From the NCBI GenBank assembly GCA_017650045.1, contig JAGCFP010000038.1:1-32528 (forward strand): 32,528 nucleotides of DNA, in the 5' to 3' direction. Below the pieces are notes generated by a model. It did no database searches. It had not been told where the DNA came from and saw only the letters and a list, made by a program, of their open reading frames with translations. The DNA comes from Bacteroidaceae bacterium (GTDB lineage: Bacteria; Bacteroidota; Bacteroidia; Bacteroidales; Bacteroidaceae). The position numbers were made by a program, and so were the translations under genes. This document shows, piece after piece, positions 1 through 8,832 of the stretch. Each line of letters begins with the position of its first letter. The first letter of the stretch is position 1.

Positions 1-38
1 CATTTATTAACTTTATGCCTCCAAAAAAGTGTTAAAAA

Positions 39-72
39 TTTGGCGACACGTGGTCGCGTGTAGTAACTTCGC
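39..72 (+). promoter_or_regulatory. Bacteroidota-type promoter of the truncated HU-like gene
   Basis: TTTG at 39-42 and TAACTTCGC at 64-72 are separated by 21 bases, matching the Bacteroidota pattern TTTG-N19/21-TAnnTTTG with one mismatch in the -7 box. The inverted repeat GCGAC-N5-GTCGC (43-57) lies between the two boxes and could be an operator. Predicted transcription start is near 77, giving a leader of about 60 bases. Seen by eye; the spacing rule is established knowledge and activity is inferred. Confidence 0.55.
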
Positions 73-98
73 AGCGTCAACGTTGAACAAAGAATTAT

Positions 99-134
99 TA
101 ACCTTAACCATTAACCATTAAACAACTAAACAAC
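99..134 (+). repeat. Heptad/octad tandem repeat before the HU-like gene
   Basis: Two copies of TAACCAT (105-111, 112-118), preceded by the shortened copy TAACCT (99-104), run into two copies of TAAACAAC (119-126, 127-134) directly before the start codon at 136. It is AT-rich, 7-8 bases in period and confined to the leader. The same style of short-period repeat recurs at other gene boundaries in this window. Confidence 0.7.
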
Positions 135-135
135 T

Positions 136-351
136 ATGAGTATCAAAGTAACCGCAAAGCAAACCCTAATGAAAATTGGCACCATGGCCGGAACCTACCG
201 TTACGTGCTCCAGGCACAGTTGTACAACAAGCTGGCGGAAGCCAAGGTGATTCGTGAGGCCGCCCTCCGCAGTGGTATCGCACAGGGCACCATCAACGCA
301 CTTTGTGGAGTATGGGGAATGATAATGGCAACTATATACGGTTTGCCCTGA
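136..351 (+). pseudogene. HU-like DNA-binding protein, 3'-truncated
   Basis: The first 54 or so residues (MSIKVTAKQTLMKIG..., then YRYVLQAQLYNKL and KVIREAALRSGIAQGTINA) look like the start of the HU-related DNA-binding family common in Bacteroidales. Complete members are about 120-150 residues and continue through a conserved Trp-containing helix and a beta arm. Here the reading frame leaves that pattern after TINA and stops at 71 residues with the unrelated tail LCGVWGMIMATIYGLP. The +1 frame after the break reads LWSMGNDNGNYIRFALI before a stop, which might be a remnant but is not convincing. A plausible promoter and AT-rich leader remain upstream. The gene ends tail to tail with sufS, with 26 bases between. 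I infer a 3' deletion or deletion plus frameshift. A short functional peptide cannot be excluded. Confidence 0.6.
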
Positions 352-377
352 TATAGCATACAGGCAGTCTGAATGAT

Positions 378-1580
378 TCAAAACATCTGACTGACGCGTT
401 TCACTGCAGCAACCAGTGCATCGACTTCCTCAGTGGTGTTATAGAGCGCAAAGGAGGCGCGAAGGGTGCCCTCGATACCAAGGCGTTGCATAAGGGGCTG
501 GGCACAGTGATGACCTGTACGCACAGCGATGCCCAGACGATCGAGGAGGGTACCCATGTCGAACGGATGGATATCGCCCACCAAGAATGAGATGACAGCG
601 CCACGCTGCTCTGCCTCCCCGATGATGCGCATGCCTGGGATGGTGCGCAGCTGTTCCAAGGCATACTGAGTGAGCTGGGTTTCATGGGCAGCAATCTTTT
701 CCATACCTATCTGCTGGACATAACGCAATGCTGCTGCCAAGCCTGTAGAACCCACGAAATCGGGGGTGCCTGCCTCGAACTTGAAAGGCAGTTCATTGAA
801 GGTGGTATGCTCGAAGCTGACATGCCCAATCATCTCACCACCTCCCTGATATGGAGGCAGCTTATCCAGCCACTTCTCCTTGCCATAGAGCACGCCAATG
901 CCCGTAGGGCCATAGATCTTATGCCCCGAGAATGCTAGGAAGTCGGCATCGAGCTGCTGCACATCCACGGGGATGTGAGGTACCGACTGGGCAGCATCTA
1001 TCAGCACGGGGACCTCATGGGCATGGGCTATCTGGATGATGCGCTGCACGGGATTGACTGTACCCAAGACATTGGATACGTGTGTCACGCTCACGATGCG
1101 CGTATGTTCATTGAATAATTGTTCGTAGGCATCAAAGTCAAGCTCCCCTTTATCGTTCATCGGAATGACGCGCAACTTAATGCCCTTGCGAGAAGCCAGA
1201 AGTTGCCAAGGCACGATGTTGCTGTGGTGTTCCATCACAGACACGATCACCTCATCGCCCTGCTGCATGAACTGCTCTCCGAAACAGGCTGCCACCAGAT
1301 TGATGCTCTCTGTAGTGCCTCGTGTGAAGATGATTTCCCTGGTGCTTGCTGCATGGATGAACTGACGCACTGCCTCACGGCTCCCCTCATGAAGATCGGT
1401 TGCACGCTGCGAGAGGTAGTGCACACCGCGATGCACATTGGCATTCACCGTGTAATACTCCTCCGTCATGGCATCGATCACCACGCGTGGTTTCTGCGTA
1501 GTAGCGGCATTATCCAGATAAACCAGAGGCTTGCCATAGACCTGCTGCGTCAAAATAGGGAAGTCGGAACGATTATACAT
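378..1580 (-). CDS. sufS: Cysteine desulfurase SufS
   Basis: A PLP-dependent group II cysteine desulfurase that takes sulfur from cysteine as a persulfide and passes it to the SufBCD scaffold for Fe-S cluster assembly. Visible motifs are DNAATTQKP near the N-terminus, the EHHSN block, the PLP lysine in SGHK (residue 221 from the chosen start) and the catalytic cysteine in RTGHHC (residue 359). About 400 residues is the usual length. It is the last gene of the suf block, and no sufE or sufU partner lies in the window. The start is placed at 1580 (MYNRSDFPILT), where family similarity begins. An in-frame ATG at 1601 exists, but the extra MFNAQCA is merely translated from a heptamer repeat. That upstream start, 19 bases after the sufD stop, is still possible. 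Confidence 0.95.
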   Translation of the reverse strand: MYNRSDFPILTQQVYGKPLVYLDNAATTQKPRVVIDAMTEEYYTVNANVHRGVHYLSQRATDLHEGSREAVRQFIHAASTREIIFTRGTTESINLVAACFGEQFMQQGDEVIVSVMEHHSNIVPWQLLASRKGIKLRVIPMNDKGELDFDAYEQLFNEHTRIVSVTHVSNVLGTVNPVQRIIQIAHAHEVPVLIDAAQSVPHIPVDVQQLDADFLAFSGHKIYGPTGIGVLYGKEKWLDKLPPYQGGGEMIGHVSFEHTTFNELPFKFEAGTPDFVGSTGLAAALRYVQQIGMEKIAAHETQLTQYALEQLRTIPGMRIIGEAEQRGAVISFLVGDIHPFDMGTLLDRLGIAVRTGHHCAQPLMQRLGIEGTLRASFALYNTTEEVDALVAAVKRVSQMF

Positions 1581-1608
1581 TGCACATTGAGCATTGAACA
1601 TTGAACAT
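1581..1608. repeat. Four TGAACAT-like heptamers at the sufD-sufS junction
   Basis: Read on the plus strand, TGCACAT, TGAGCAT, TGAACAT and TGAACAT are tandem 7-bp units. On the coding strand each contains ATG, so the array supplies several start codons in different frames just before sufS. The same heptamer occurs four times at 3741-3768. Confidence 0.85.
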
Positions 1609-1620
1609 TTTCTCTAAATC

Positions 1621-2973
1621 CTAAACCTTCTTGCAGATATTGCAGGCAGCGCATCCTTTACCTAATTCGCCACGGAAGCGAAGCTCAACGAGTTGGCGCA
1701 GGCGATCACGAAGCGTGGGGATACGTACAGCACTGACTACATCGTCCACAAAGGCAAACATCAACAGCAAACGGGCTTCGTGCAGAGAGATGCCACGCTG
1801 GCGCATGTAGAAGAGGGCTGCTTCATCGAGCTGCCCAACAGTGGCGCCATGACTACACATCACATCATCGTTGTAGATCTCCAACTGCGGTTGGGTGTAC
1901 ATGCGAGCCTCTCGTGTGGCACAGAGGTTGCGGTTGGTCTGCTGCGACTCTGTATGATGAGCGCCTGGCAGCACCTTCACCAAACCTGCAAACGCACCAA
2001 TGGAACGGTGGTCGAGCACATACTTGTAAAGCTGATTACTGGTGCAATGAGGCACTGCATGCTCTACATACACTTGATTATCCACGACCTGCTCCCCATC
2101 TTCTATGGCCATGCCATACGCCCGAAGGGAAGCCCCCTCGCCTACCAGACGAACGCTGGTGGTATTGCGCGTCACACCTCCCAGAAGCGTCATGCCATTG
2201 AGCAGGACCTGACTACCAGCTTCCTGCTGCACATACAGCTGACTTAGGCGCACGTGCTGAGGGGTGGTTTCTTCCAATTCATAGTAATCGAACACGGCAT
2301 TAGCCCCCACAAAGACCTCCACCACCTGGGTAGCAAGGCTCTTCGATCCTTCAAACGCATGGTCACATGCCAATAAGCGGAGTTGTGCACCTGCTTCCAA
2401 GACCACCAAGATGCGACGATTCACCATCATGTCGATCTCTGAGCGCATCAGGTTGATAAGTTGCAACGGATGCTCCATGACCACATTCCGAGGAATGTAA
2501 ACGAAGAAGCCATCTTGCACGAAAGCGGTATTGAAGGCAGTGATGCCATCGGTATGCACATCTGCCAACTGCCCATAATAGGCACTTACCAAGTCGGGAT
2601 AACGCAGGGAAAGCTCTTTAAGGCTCCCTACCAATACCCCTTCAGGTAATGCCTTATGCCCTTCGGAGGACACATGAAACGTATCGTTTACAATGAAATA
2701 AGGAGAAGTACTGAGTTGTGGCACACTGCCCCTAAACACTTCATACGGATTGACTTCCACAGGCACACGACGCAGGTTCATGCCATAATCAGGCTCGAAA
2801 AGCTTACTGATATCGGTATATCTGTATTTCTCCTGCTTACGCGTAGGGAAACCCTGCTTGCAGAAAGCCTGGAAAGCCTCATCACGAGAAGCATTCAGCA
2901 CTGAGGTACTGTTTTTAGACAGCAGATCTCCATGCTGCTGATAGAGGTCAATATATTGCTGCTCCGCACTCAT
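1621..2973 (-). CDS. sufD: Fe-S cluster assembly protein SufD
   Basis: A SufB/SufD-family scaffold protein, partner of SufB and the ATPase SufC in the SufBC2D complex that builds Fe-S clusters in the cytosol. The N-terminal helical part contains the QEKYRYTDI segment. The C-terminal beta-helix core carries the family-typical stretches HHTESQQTNRNL, MYTQPQLEIYNDDVMCSHGAT and FYMRQRGIS. The ATG at 2973 is preferred because it lies 2 bases after the sufC stop, suggesting translational coupling. It gives about 450 residues, normal for the family. The open frame extends 10 codons upstream, but only by overlapping the end of sufC. Confidence 0.95.
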   Translation of the reverse strand: MSAEQQYIDLYQQHGDLLSKNSTSVLNASRDEAFQAFCKQGFPTRKQEKYRYTDISKLFEPDYGMNLRRVPVEVNPYEVFRGSVPQLSTSPYFIVNDTFHVSSEGHKALPEGVLVGSLKELSLRYPDLVSAYYGQLADVHTDGITAFNTAFVQDGFFVYIPRNVVMEHPLQLINLMRSEIDMMVNRRILVVLEAGAQLRLLACDHAFEGSKSLATQVVEVFVGANAVFDYYELEETTPQHVRLSQLYVQQEAGSQVLLNGMTLLGGVTRNTTSVRLVGEGASLRAYGMAIEDGEQVVDNQVYVEHAVPHCTSNQLYKYVLDHRSIGAFAGLVKVLPGAHHTESQQTNRNLCATREARMYTQPQLEIYNDDVMCSHGATVGQLDEAALFYMRQRGISLHEARLLLMFAFVDDVVSAVRIPTLRDRLRQLVELRFRGELGKGCAACNICKKV

Positions 2974-2975
2974 AT

Positions 2976-3728
2976 TTACTCTCCCAACTCTTCTTTGATC
3001 CAATCGTAACCACGTTTTTCCAGTTCTAAGGCCAGTTCAGGACCTGCTGTCTTCACGATGCGACCCTTATAGAGCACATGCACCACATCGGGCTTGATAT
3101 AGTCGAGCAGACGCTGATAGTGGGTGATGACGATGCAGCTGGTCTCAGGGGTCTTCAGTTTGTTGACTCCCTCTGCCACAATGCGAAGCGCATCAATGTC
3201 GAGCCCAGAGTCGGTCTCGTCCAGAATGCTCAAGCGAGGCTCCAGCATGGCCATCTGGAAGATCTCGTTACGTTTCTTCTCGCCACCAGAGAAACCTTCA
3301 TTAACGGAACGGTTGGCCAACTTATTATCCAGCTCCACCACAGCGCGTTTCTCACGCATCAGCTTCAAGAACTCGCTGGCACTCAACGGGGGCAGTTGCT
3401 GATACTTACGTTTCTCATTCACAGCAGCACGCATGAAATTCACCATGCTCACGCCTGGAATCTCCACAGGATATTGGAAACTCAGGAAGAGTCCCTCATG
3501 GCTGCGATCTTCTGGAGAGAGCTCCAGCAGATTCTTGCCATAGAAGGTCACGCTGCCCTTGGTCACTTCGTAGGCAGGATTTCCCACCAGAACGGAAGAG
3601 AGCGTGCTCTTACCAGAACCATTAGGCCCCATGATGGCATGCACCTCACCTGGCTTTACCGTCAGGTTGATGCCTTTCAATATCTCTTTGCCAGCAACAT
3701 TGGCATGTAAGTCTTTAATTTCTAACAT
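2976..3728 (-). CDS. sufC: Fe-S assembly ATPase SufC
   Basis: An ABC-type ATPase that powers the SufBCD scaffold; it is soluble and not a transporter. The Walker A motif GPNGSGKS is at residues 34-41, the ABC signature reads FSGGEKKR and the Walker B region reads [12 protein letters not shown], a hallmark of SufC. The chosen start MLEIKDL at 3728 matches the family and gives 250 residues. The frame stays open for 11 more codons ([11 protein letters not shown]) through a heptamer repeat, and I treat those as non-coding. It sits between sufB and sufD in one operon. Confidence 0.96.
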   Translation of the reverse strand: MLEIKDLHANVAGKEILKGINLTVKPGEVHAIMGPNGSGKSTLSSVLVGNPAYEVTKGSVTFYGKNLLELSPEDRSHEGLFLSFQYPVEIPGVSMVNFMRAAVNEKRKYQQLPPLSASEFLKLMREKRAVVELDNKLANRSVNEGFSGGEKKRNEIFQMAMLEPRLSILDETDSGLDIDALRIVAEGVNKLKTPETSCIVITHYQRLLDYIKPDVVHVLYKGRIVKTAGPELALELEKRGYDWIKEELGE

Positions 3729-3739
3729 ATCTTTATTTA

Positions 3740-3843
3740 TTGAACATTGAACATTGAACATTGAACATTATCCATGCGGAAGAAGTTCAAAGTCAATCAC
3801 AATGTCCTTAATTAATTCTCAATGTTCAATTCTCAATGTTCAA
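3740..3843. repeat. Inverted sets of heptamer repeats in the sufB-sufC gap
   Basis: TGAACAT occurs four times in tandem at 3741-3768. The 14-base unit AATTCTCAATGTTC occurs twice at 3814-3841 and contains the reverse complement ATGTTCA at 3822-3828 and 3836-3842. TTGAACATTGA on the left is perfectly complementary to TCAATGTTCAA on the right (3819-3829, 3833-3843). The sufB-sufC mRNA could therefore form an 11-bp or longer stem enclosing about 50-70 bases, just before sufC. Confidence 0.85.
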
Positions 3844-3849
3844 TTTTAA

Positions 3850-5328
3850 TCATCCCACACTGCCTTCCAATGAGACAGAGAGTAGCTTCTGGGCTTCTAC
3901 AGCAAACTCCATGGGGAGTTTATTGAGCACCTCTTTGGCATAGCCATTGACAATCAAGCCTACGGCATCCTCAGTGCTGATGCCACGCTGGTTGCAATAG
4001 AAGATCTGATCCTCATTGATCTTACTGGTAGTGGCTTCATGCTCCACCATGGCCGTTTCGTTATGGATGTCCATGTAGGGGAACGTGTGGGCACCACATT
4101 TATCTCCAAGCAAGAGCGAATCGCACTGGCTATAGTTACGTGCCCCTTCGGCCTTGGCAGCTACACGCACCAAGCCACGATAGGAGTTCTCACTACGCCC
4201 TGCAGAGATGCCTTTGCTGACGATGGTGCTTCGCGTGTTCTTTCCTAAATGAATCATCTTGGTTCCCGTATCGGCTTGCTGGAAATGATTGGTCACTGCC
4301 ACGCTATAAAACTCAGCAGTGGAGTTATCGCCTTGCAACACACATGATGGGTATTTCCACGTAATAGCGGAACCTGTCTCTACCTGCGTCCAAGAAAGTT
4401 TGCTGTTATTTCCACGCAGTTGCCCACGCTTGGTAACGAAGTTGTACACACCACCTTTACCCTCTGCATCGCCAGGATACCAGTTCTGCACAGTGCTATA
4501 CTTCACCTCTGCACGCTCATTGACCACAATCTCTACGATGGCAGCATGAAGCTGATTCTCATCGCGCATGGGAGCGGTACAACCTTCCAGATAGGAAACG
4601 TAAGCCTCATCATCTGCCACGATAAGGGTGCGCTCAAACTGACCAGTCATGCGGGCATTGATGCGGAAGTAGGTAGAAAGTTCCATCGGGCAACGCACCC
4701 CCTTCGGGATATACACGAAAGAACCATCGGAGAACACTGCTGAATTCAAGGCAGCAAAGAAATTGTCGGTTGGTGGCACTACCGATCCTAAGTACTTACG
4801 CACCAAATCGGGATGTTCACGCACGGCCTCACTGATAGAACAGAAAATAATGCCCTTCTCCATGAGCGTTTCCTTAAAAGTGGTTTTCACGGAGACAGAA
4901 TCCATCACTGCATCTACTGCCATGCCCCCTAGCATCATGCGTTCTTCCAAAGGAATGCCCAACTTATCGAAGGTTTTTACCAACTCAGGATCGAGTTCCT
5001 TAGATTGCTGTCCTTCTTTCTTCTTCATCGGATCTGCATAGTAGGAAATGGCTTGATAGTCGATTTCAGGAATACGCAGATGGGGCCATGTAGGCATCTC
5101 CATCTGCAGCCATTGGCGATAAGCATTCAACCTAAAATCCAGCAACCATGCAGGTTCGCCCTTCTTAGATGAAATCAGGCGTACCACATCTTCATTGAGG
5201 CCACGGTCGATAATCTCTGTGGCAACATCAGTAACGAAGCCGTACTTGTACTTCTCCTCAGCTATCCGACGTACATATTCATTGTCGGTCTCTTGCTTCA
5301 TCCCCTGCAATGTACTTTCCTCTGCCAT
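3850..5328 (-). CDS. sufB: Fe-S cluster assembly scaffold SufB
   Basis: The central scaffold subunit of the Suf machinery, which receives sulfur and holds the nascent Fe-S cluster together with SufC and SufD. Its 492 residues match the usual 470-490 or so. Recognisable segments are [11 protein letters not shown] near the N-terminus, [65 protein letters not shown] and the C-terminal [19 protein letters not shown] with [23 protein letters not shown], where the family's cluster-building Cys, Glu and His cluster. It begins 24 bases after the cvpA stop. Within the window this is the first suf gene to be transcribed. Confidence 0.97.
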   Translation of the reverse strand: MAEESTLQGMKQETDNEYVRRIAEEKYKYGFVTDVATEIIDRGLNEDVVRLISSKKGEPAWLLDFRLNAYRQWLQMEMPTWPHLRIPEIDYQAISYYADPMKKKEGQQSKELDPELVKTFDKLGIPLEERMMLGGMAVDAVMDSVSVKTTFKETLMEKGIIFCSISEAVREHPDLVRKYLGSVVPPTDNFFAALNSAVFSDGSFVYIPKGVRCPMELSTYFRINARMTGQFERTLIVADDEAYVSYLEGCTAPMRDENQLHAAIVEIVVNERAEVKYSTVQNWYPGDAEGKGGVYNFVTKRGQLRGNNSKLSWTQVETGSAITWKYPSCVLQGDNSTAEFYSVAVTNHFQQADTGTKMIHLGKNTRSTIVSKGISAGRSENSYRGLVRVAAKAEGARNYSQCDSLLLGDKCGAHTFPYMDIHNETAMVEHEATTSKINEDQIFYCNQRGISTEDAVGLIVNGYAKEVLNKLPMEFAVEAQKLLSVSLEGSVG

Positions 5329-5352
5329 GATACTGAATATTAGTATCCCTGT

Positions 5353-5859
5353 TTAAACAGCATTAATGATGTCATGCGTCAGCTCTTTGGCTACAGGTAA
5401 AAAGATACCTGCAAAGTCCTTGAGCGGATAATAGAGGGCGCTATCTTCCTTGGATTCACGACTAAGAATGCGATTATCAGCATCTATATACTCCAGCACA
5501 CCAATAAACAAACTGGCCAGAAGGAGGTATTTAAGTGCTCCCAGACCTGCACCCAGCCAACGATTGAGCCATCCCAGTTTCACAACTTCCATAGCCTTGG
5601 TAAGGATGGATGCCACGATGGCACATGCCAAAGGCACTGCTATCCAGATAGCTACGAAAGCTATAATCTGGGCAAAGGTCATACTGTCTGTGAGTGTTCC
5701 TGAGATTTTTTCTGCCAAAGGCATGTAAAGCATTTTGGCTGCCAACAGACCCACAATGAGGCCTACCAAGGAGGCCAATTGCTTCACAAAGCCTTTCATC
5801 AGGCCGAGTACTGCTCCAAGTAAGAACACAACGATAATGATAATGTCTAATGTACTCAT
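5353..5859 (-). CDS. CvpA-family membrane protein
   Basis: A 168-residue protein with four hydrophobic segments (about residues 4-22, 28-46, 60-90 and 105-125) and the CvpA-type start MSTLDIIIIVVFLLGAVLGLMKGFVKQL-like region. The family is named for a factor needed for colicin V production, and its cellular role is not firmly known. It sits 7 bases after infB and 24 bases before sufB, so it is co-transcribed with both. That position between translation and Suf genes recurs in Bacteroidales (recalled, not checked). The family call is firm and the function is open. Confidence 0.85.
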   Translation of the reverse strand: MSTLDIIIIVVFLLGAVLGLMKGFVKQLASLVGLIVGLLAAKMLYMPLAEKISGTLTDSMTFAQIIAFVAIWIAVPLACAIVASILTKAMEVVKLGWLNRWLGAGLGALKYLLLASLFIGVLEYIDADNRILSRESKEDSALYYPLKDFAGIFLPVAKELTHDIINAV

Positions 5860-5866
5860 TTTACTG

Positions 5867-8815
5867 TTATAAAGTTTGCTTTACTTCAATTTCTTCAAAG
5901 GTTTCGATGACGTCACCAGGCTTGATATCATTGCAAGCCACAAGGCTGATACCACATTCAAAGTTGGTACCCACTTCCTTCACATCGTCCTTGAAACGCT
6001 TCAGCGCATTGATGTTGCCTGTGAAGATCACGATACCATCACGAATCAAGCGCGCACGATCAGAACGCTTCACCTTACCAGTCTTCACCATGGCACCAGC
6101 TACCATACCAACCTTGCTAATATTGAATACTTCACGCACTTCGATGGTAGAGGTTACCTGCTCTTTCAGCGTTGGGGCCAACATACCCTCCATTGCAGAC
6201 TTCACCTCCTCGATAGCATCATAAATGATAGAGTACTTACGGATGTCCACACCTTCTTGCTCTGCCAACTTAGCTGCAGCAGTAGAAGGACGTACCTGGA
6301 AGCCCACAATAATCGCATCACTGGCAGCAGCCAAGGTTACATCTGACTCTGAAATCTGTCCCACACCCTTATGGATGACATTCACCTGAATCTTATCAGT
6401 AGAAAGCTTGATGAGTGAATCACTCAATGCCTCTACAGAACCGTCCACATCACCCTTAACGATGATATTCAACTCATGGAAGTCACCCAAAGCCAAGCGG
6501 CGTCCCACTTCATCAAGGGTCAGCATCTTGGTAGTACGCAAGCCCTGCTCACGCTGAAGTTGCTCACGTTTGTTGGCAATTTCTCGTGCCTCCTGCTCCG
6601 TCTCAAAGACATGGAAGGTATCACCTGCGGCTGGAGCACCGTTAAGACCAAGAATCAACGCTGGCTCTGCAGGTCCTGCTTCCTTAAGCTTCTGGTTGCG
6701 TTCGTTGAACATCGCTTTCACGCGTCCGAAACAAGAACCAGCCAATACGATATCACCCTGCTTCAAAGTACCGTTGCTTACAAGCACGGTAGCAAGGTAA
6801 CCACGACCACGGTCGAGGGAAGATTCAATGATAGAACCCGTAGCACGACGGTTAGGATTGGCTTTCAAGTCGAGCATCTCTGCTTCCAAAAGCACCTTCT
6901 CCATCAGTTCCTTCACACCGATACCCTTCTTGGCACTGATGTCCTGACTCTGATATTTACCACCCCACTCTTCCACCATCATGTTCATGGCAGCGAGCTC
7001 TTCCTTGATTTTATCTGGATTTGCACCAGGTTTATCAATCTTATTAATAGCGAATACGATAGGTACGCCAGCAGCTTGTGCATGGTTGATAGCTTCACGC
7101 GTCTGAGGCATCACATTATCGTCAGCAGCCACGATGATGATGGCGATATCTGTCACCTTCGCACCACGCGCACGCATAGCGGTGAATGCCTCGTGTCCAG
7201 GGGTATCGAGGAAGGTAATGCGACGGCCATCATCGAGCTTCACATTATAAGCACCAATGTGCTGGGTAATACCACCAGCCTCACCAGCAATCACATTACT
7301 CTTACGGATATAGTCGAGAAGACTGGTCTTACCATGATCCACATGACCCATCACGGTCACGATAGGTGCACGTGGCAAGAGATCTGCTTCATTGTCTTCT
7401 TCTTCCACGATGGCCTGAGAAACTTCTGCACTTACATACTCCGTCATGAAACCAAACTCCTCTGCCACCAGGTTGATGGTCTCAGCATCCAGACGTTGGT
7501 TGATACTAACCATAATACCCACGCTCATGCAAGTAGCGATGACTTGTGTCACAGACACATTCATCATGTTGGCAAGTTCGTTGGCAGTAACAAATTCAGT
7601 AAGTTTCAACACCTTGCTTTCAGCCAATTCCTGATTCTCCAATTCCTGCAAACGGCTTTCAGCAAGCTCTCGCTTCTCTTTGCGGTACTTGGCGCCCTTA
7701 CTCTTGCTCTTATTGGTAAGACGAGCGAGCGTCTCCTTTACCTGACGTGCCACATCTTCCTCATTCACATCCTGATGAGAGGGTACCTTACCTTTAAAGC
7801 GGTCTTTCTGCTTCTTTCCACCACCTTGCTGTGCGGCTTGAGCCTTTTCATCCTTACGACCACCCTTACCTCCACTCTGGTAGCTCTGTACATTGTTGAT
7901 ATCCACCTTACCGCCACCTATACGATTGCGCTTCTTCTTGCCTTGGCTTTCTGCATTCTGACCCTCGCGATCTTCCTTGCTTTCCTTGCCACGCTTATTA
8001 TCATCATGACGGATTTCCTTCAAGATGGATTCCTTCATTTGCTTACGCTGGTCCTGACGCAGTTTTTCCTTCTCAGCACGTTCCTTTTTACGCTCCTCCT
8101 TTGACTTCTTCTTCGGGCGCGTTTGCTGATTTAATGCTGCCAGATCTATCTGGCCAATGACATTAATTTTAGAAACGATTTCTTCACCTTTCAAGCGGAA
8201 AACATCCTCTTCTTCAGAAGCTTCCTCAACTGGTTCTTCCACCTTCACTGACTCTGTCTTAGGTTGAGGAACTTCTGGTTCTGGCGTTTCAACCTTAGGT
8301 GCTGGAGCAACTTCCACAGGTTTTTCTACCTGGACAGGTTCTGCAGGAATATCTTCCTTCTTCTCAGAAACTTCAACAGGTTTCTCGGGCTGAGCAGGTT
8401 TCTCCTTATTAGCCGACTTTTCTGGAGCTGTGCGTTGGTTAAGCTTATCCAGGTCGATATGTCCCACAGGTTTGAAACGAGGTTTGGAATCTTCTGGAAC
8501 TACAGTCTTAATCTCTGCAACTTTCTTCTCCTCAACCTTCGGAGTAACCGTCACAGCAGGTTTTGCAGGAGCAGGCTTCTCTGATGCGGGTTTTGGCTTC
8601 TGTTCCTGCTGCATCATACGTTTACCTAAACGTTCACTCTGCAGCTTCAAGTCTTTATCACTCTTGAACTCCTGCTTAAGCAAGTCAAACTGTTCTTCCG
8701 TAATCTTAGTATTAGGATTCTCCTCCACGGTGAATCCTTTCTTCTGCAAGAACTCTACTGCTGTAGAAATTGAAACGTTTAAGTCTCTTGTAACTTTATT
8801 CAGTCTTATAGCCAT
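5867..8815 (-). CDS. infB: Translation initiation factor IF-2
   Basis: A GTPase that places initiator fMet-tRNA on the 30S subunit and promotes subunit joining. Residues 1-50 form the IF2 N-terminal helical domain ([15 protein letters not shown]). Residues 70-400 are a long, charged Lys/Glu/Pro/Val-rich linker. A second IF2-N-like segment lies near 405-460. The G domain carries GHVDHGKT (490-497), DTPGH (537-541) and NKID (591-594), followed by the beta-barrel and C-terminal fMet-tRNA-binding domains. At 982 residues it is long, as is usual in Bacteroidota. A motif GxIDLxxLNQxTxP is repeated in the linker at 118-131 and 221-234. It lies 17 bases after nusA and is co-transcribed. Confidence 0.98.
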   Translation of the reverse strand: MAIRLNKVTRDLNVSISTAVEFLQKKGFTVEENPNTKITEEQFDLLKQEFKSDKDLKLQSERLGKRMMQQEQKPKPASEKPAPAKPAVTVTPKVEEKKVAEIKTVVPEDSKPRFKPVGHIDLDKLNQRTAPEKSANKEKPAQPEKPVEVSEKKEDIPAEPVQVEKPVEVAPAPKVETPEPEVPQPKTESVKVEEPVEEASEEEDVFRLKGEEIVSKINVIGQIDLAALNQQTRPKKKSKEERKKERAEKEKLRQDQRKQMKESILKEIRHDDNKRGKESKEDREGQNAESQGKKKRNRIGGGKVDINNVQSYQSGGKGGRKDEKAQAAQQGGGKKQKDRFKGKVPSHQDVNEEDVARQVKETLARLTNKSKSKGAKYRKEKRELAESRLQELENQELAESKVLKLTEFVTANELANMMNVSVTQVIATCMSVGIMVSINQRLDAETINLVAEEFGFMTEYVSAEVSQAIVEEEDNEADLLPRAPIVTVMGHVDHGKTSLLDYIRKSNVIAGEAGGITQHIGAYNVKLDDGRRITFLDTPGHEAFTAMRARGAKVTDIAIIIVAADDNVMPQTREAINHAQAAGVPIVFAINKIDKPGANPDKIKEELAAMNMMVEEWGGKYQSQDISAKKGIGVKELMEKVLLEAEMLDLKANPNRRATGSIIESSLDRGRGYLATVLVSNGTLKQGDIVLAGSCFGRVKAMFNERNQKLKEAGPAEPALILGLNGAPAAGDTFHVFETEQEAREIANKREQLQREQGLRTTKMLTLDEVGRRLALGDFHELNIIVKGDVDGSVEALSDSLIKLSTDKIQVNVIHKGVGQISESDVTLAAASDAIIVGFQVRPSTAAAKLAEQEGVDIRKYSIIYDAIEEVKSAMEGMLAPTLKEQVTSTIEVREVFNISKVGMVAGAMVKTGKVKRSDRARLIRDGIVIFTGNINALKRFKDDVKEVGTNFECGISLVACNDIKPGDVIETFEEIEVKQTL

Positions 8816-8832
8816 CTACAATCCTTTCTTTT

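Noticed and set aside
1119-1604. Open frames on the plus strand opposite sufS, and likewise opposite sufD, sufC and sufB
   Set aside because: They lie wholly inside well-conserved genes and their products show no recognisable family or start context.
3078-3710. 210-codon plus-strand frame opposite sufC
   Set aside because: It overlaps the Walker motifs of sufC in antisense and has no independent support.
6476-8104. Long open frame (542 codons) on the plus strand opposite infB
   Set aside because: It mirrors the infB coding frame, whose repetitive Lys/Glu/Pro-rich codons avoid stops on the other strand. Its product is His/Leu/Thr-rich without family motifs.
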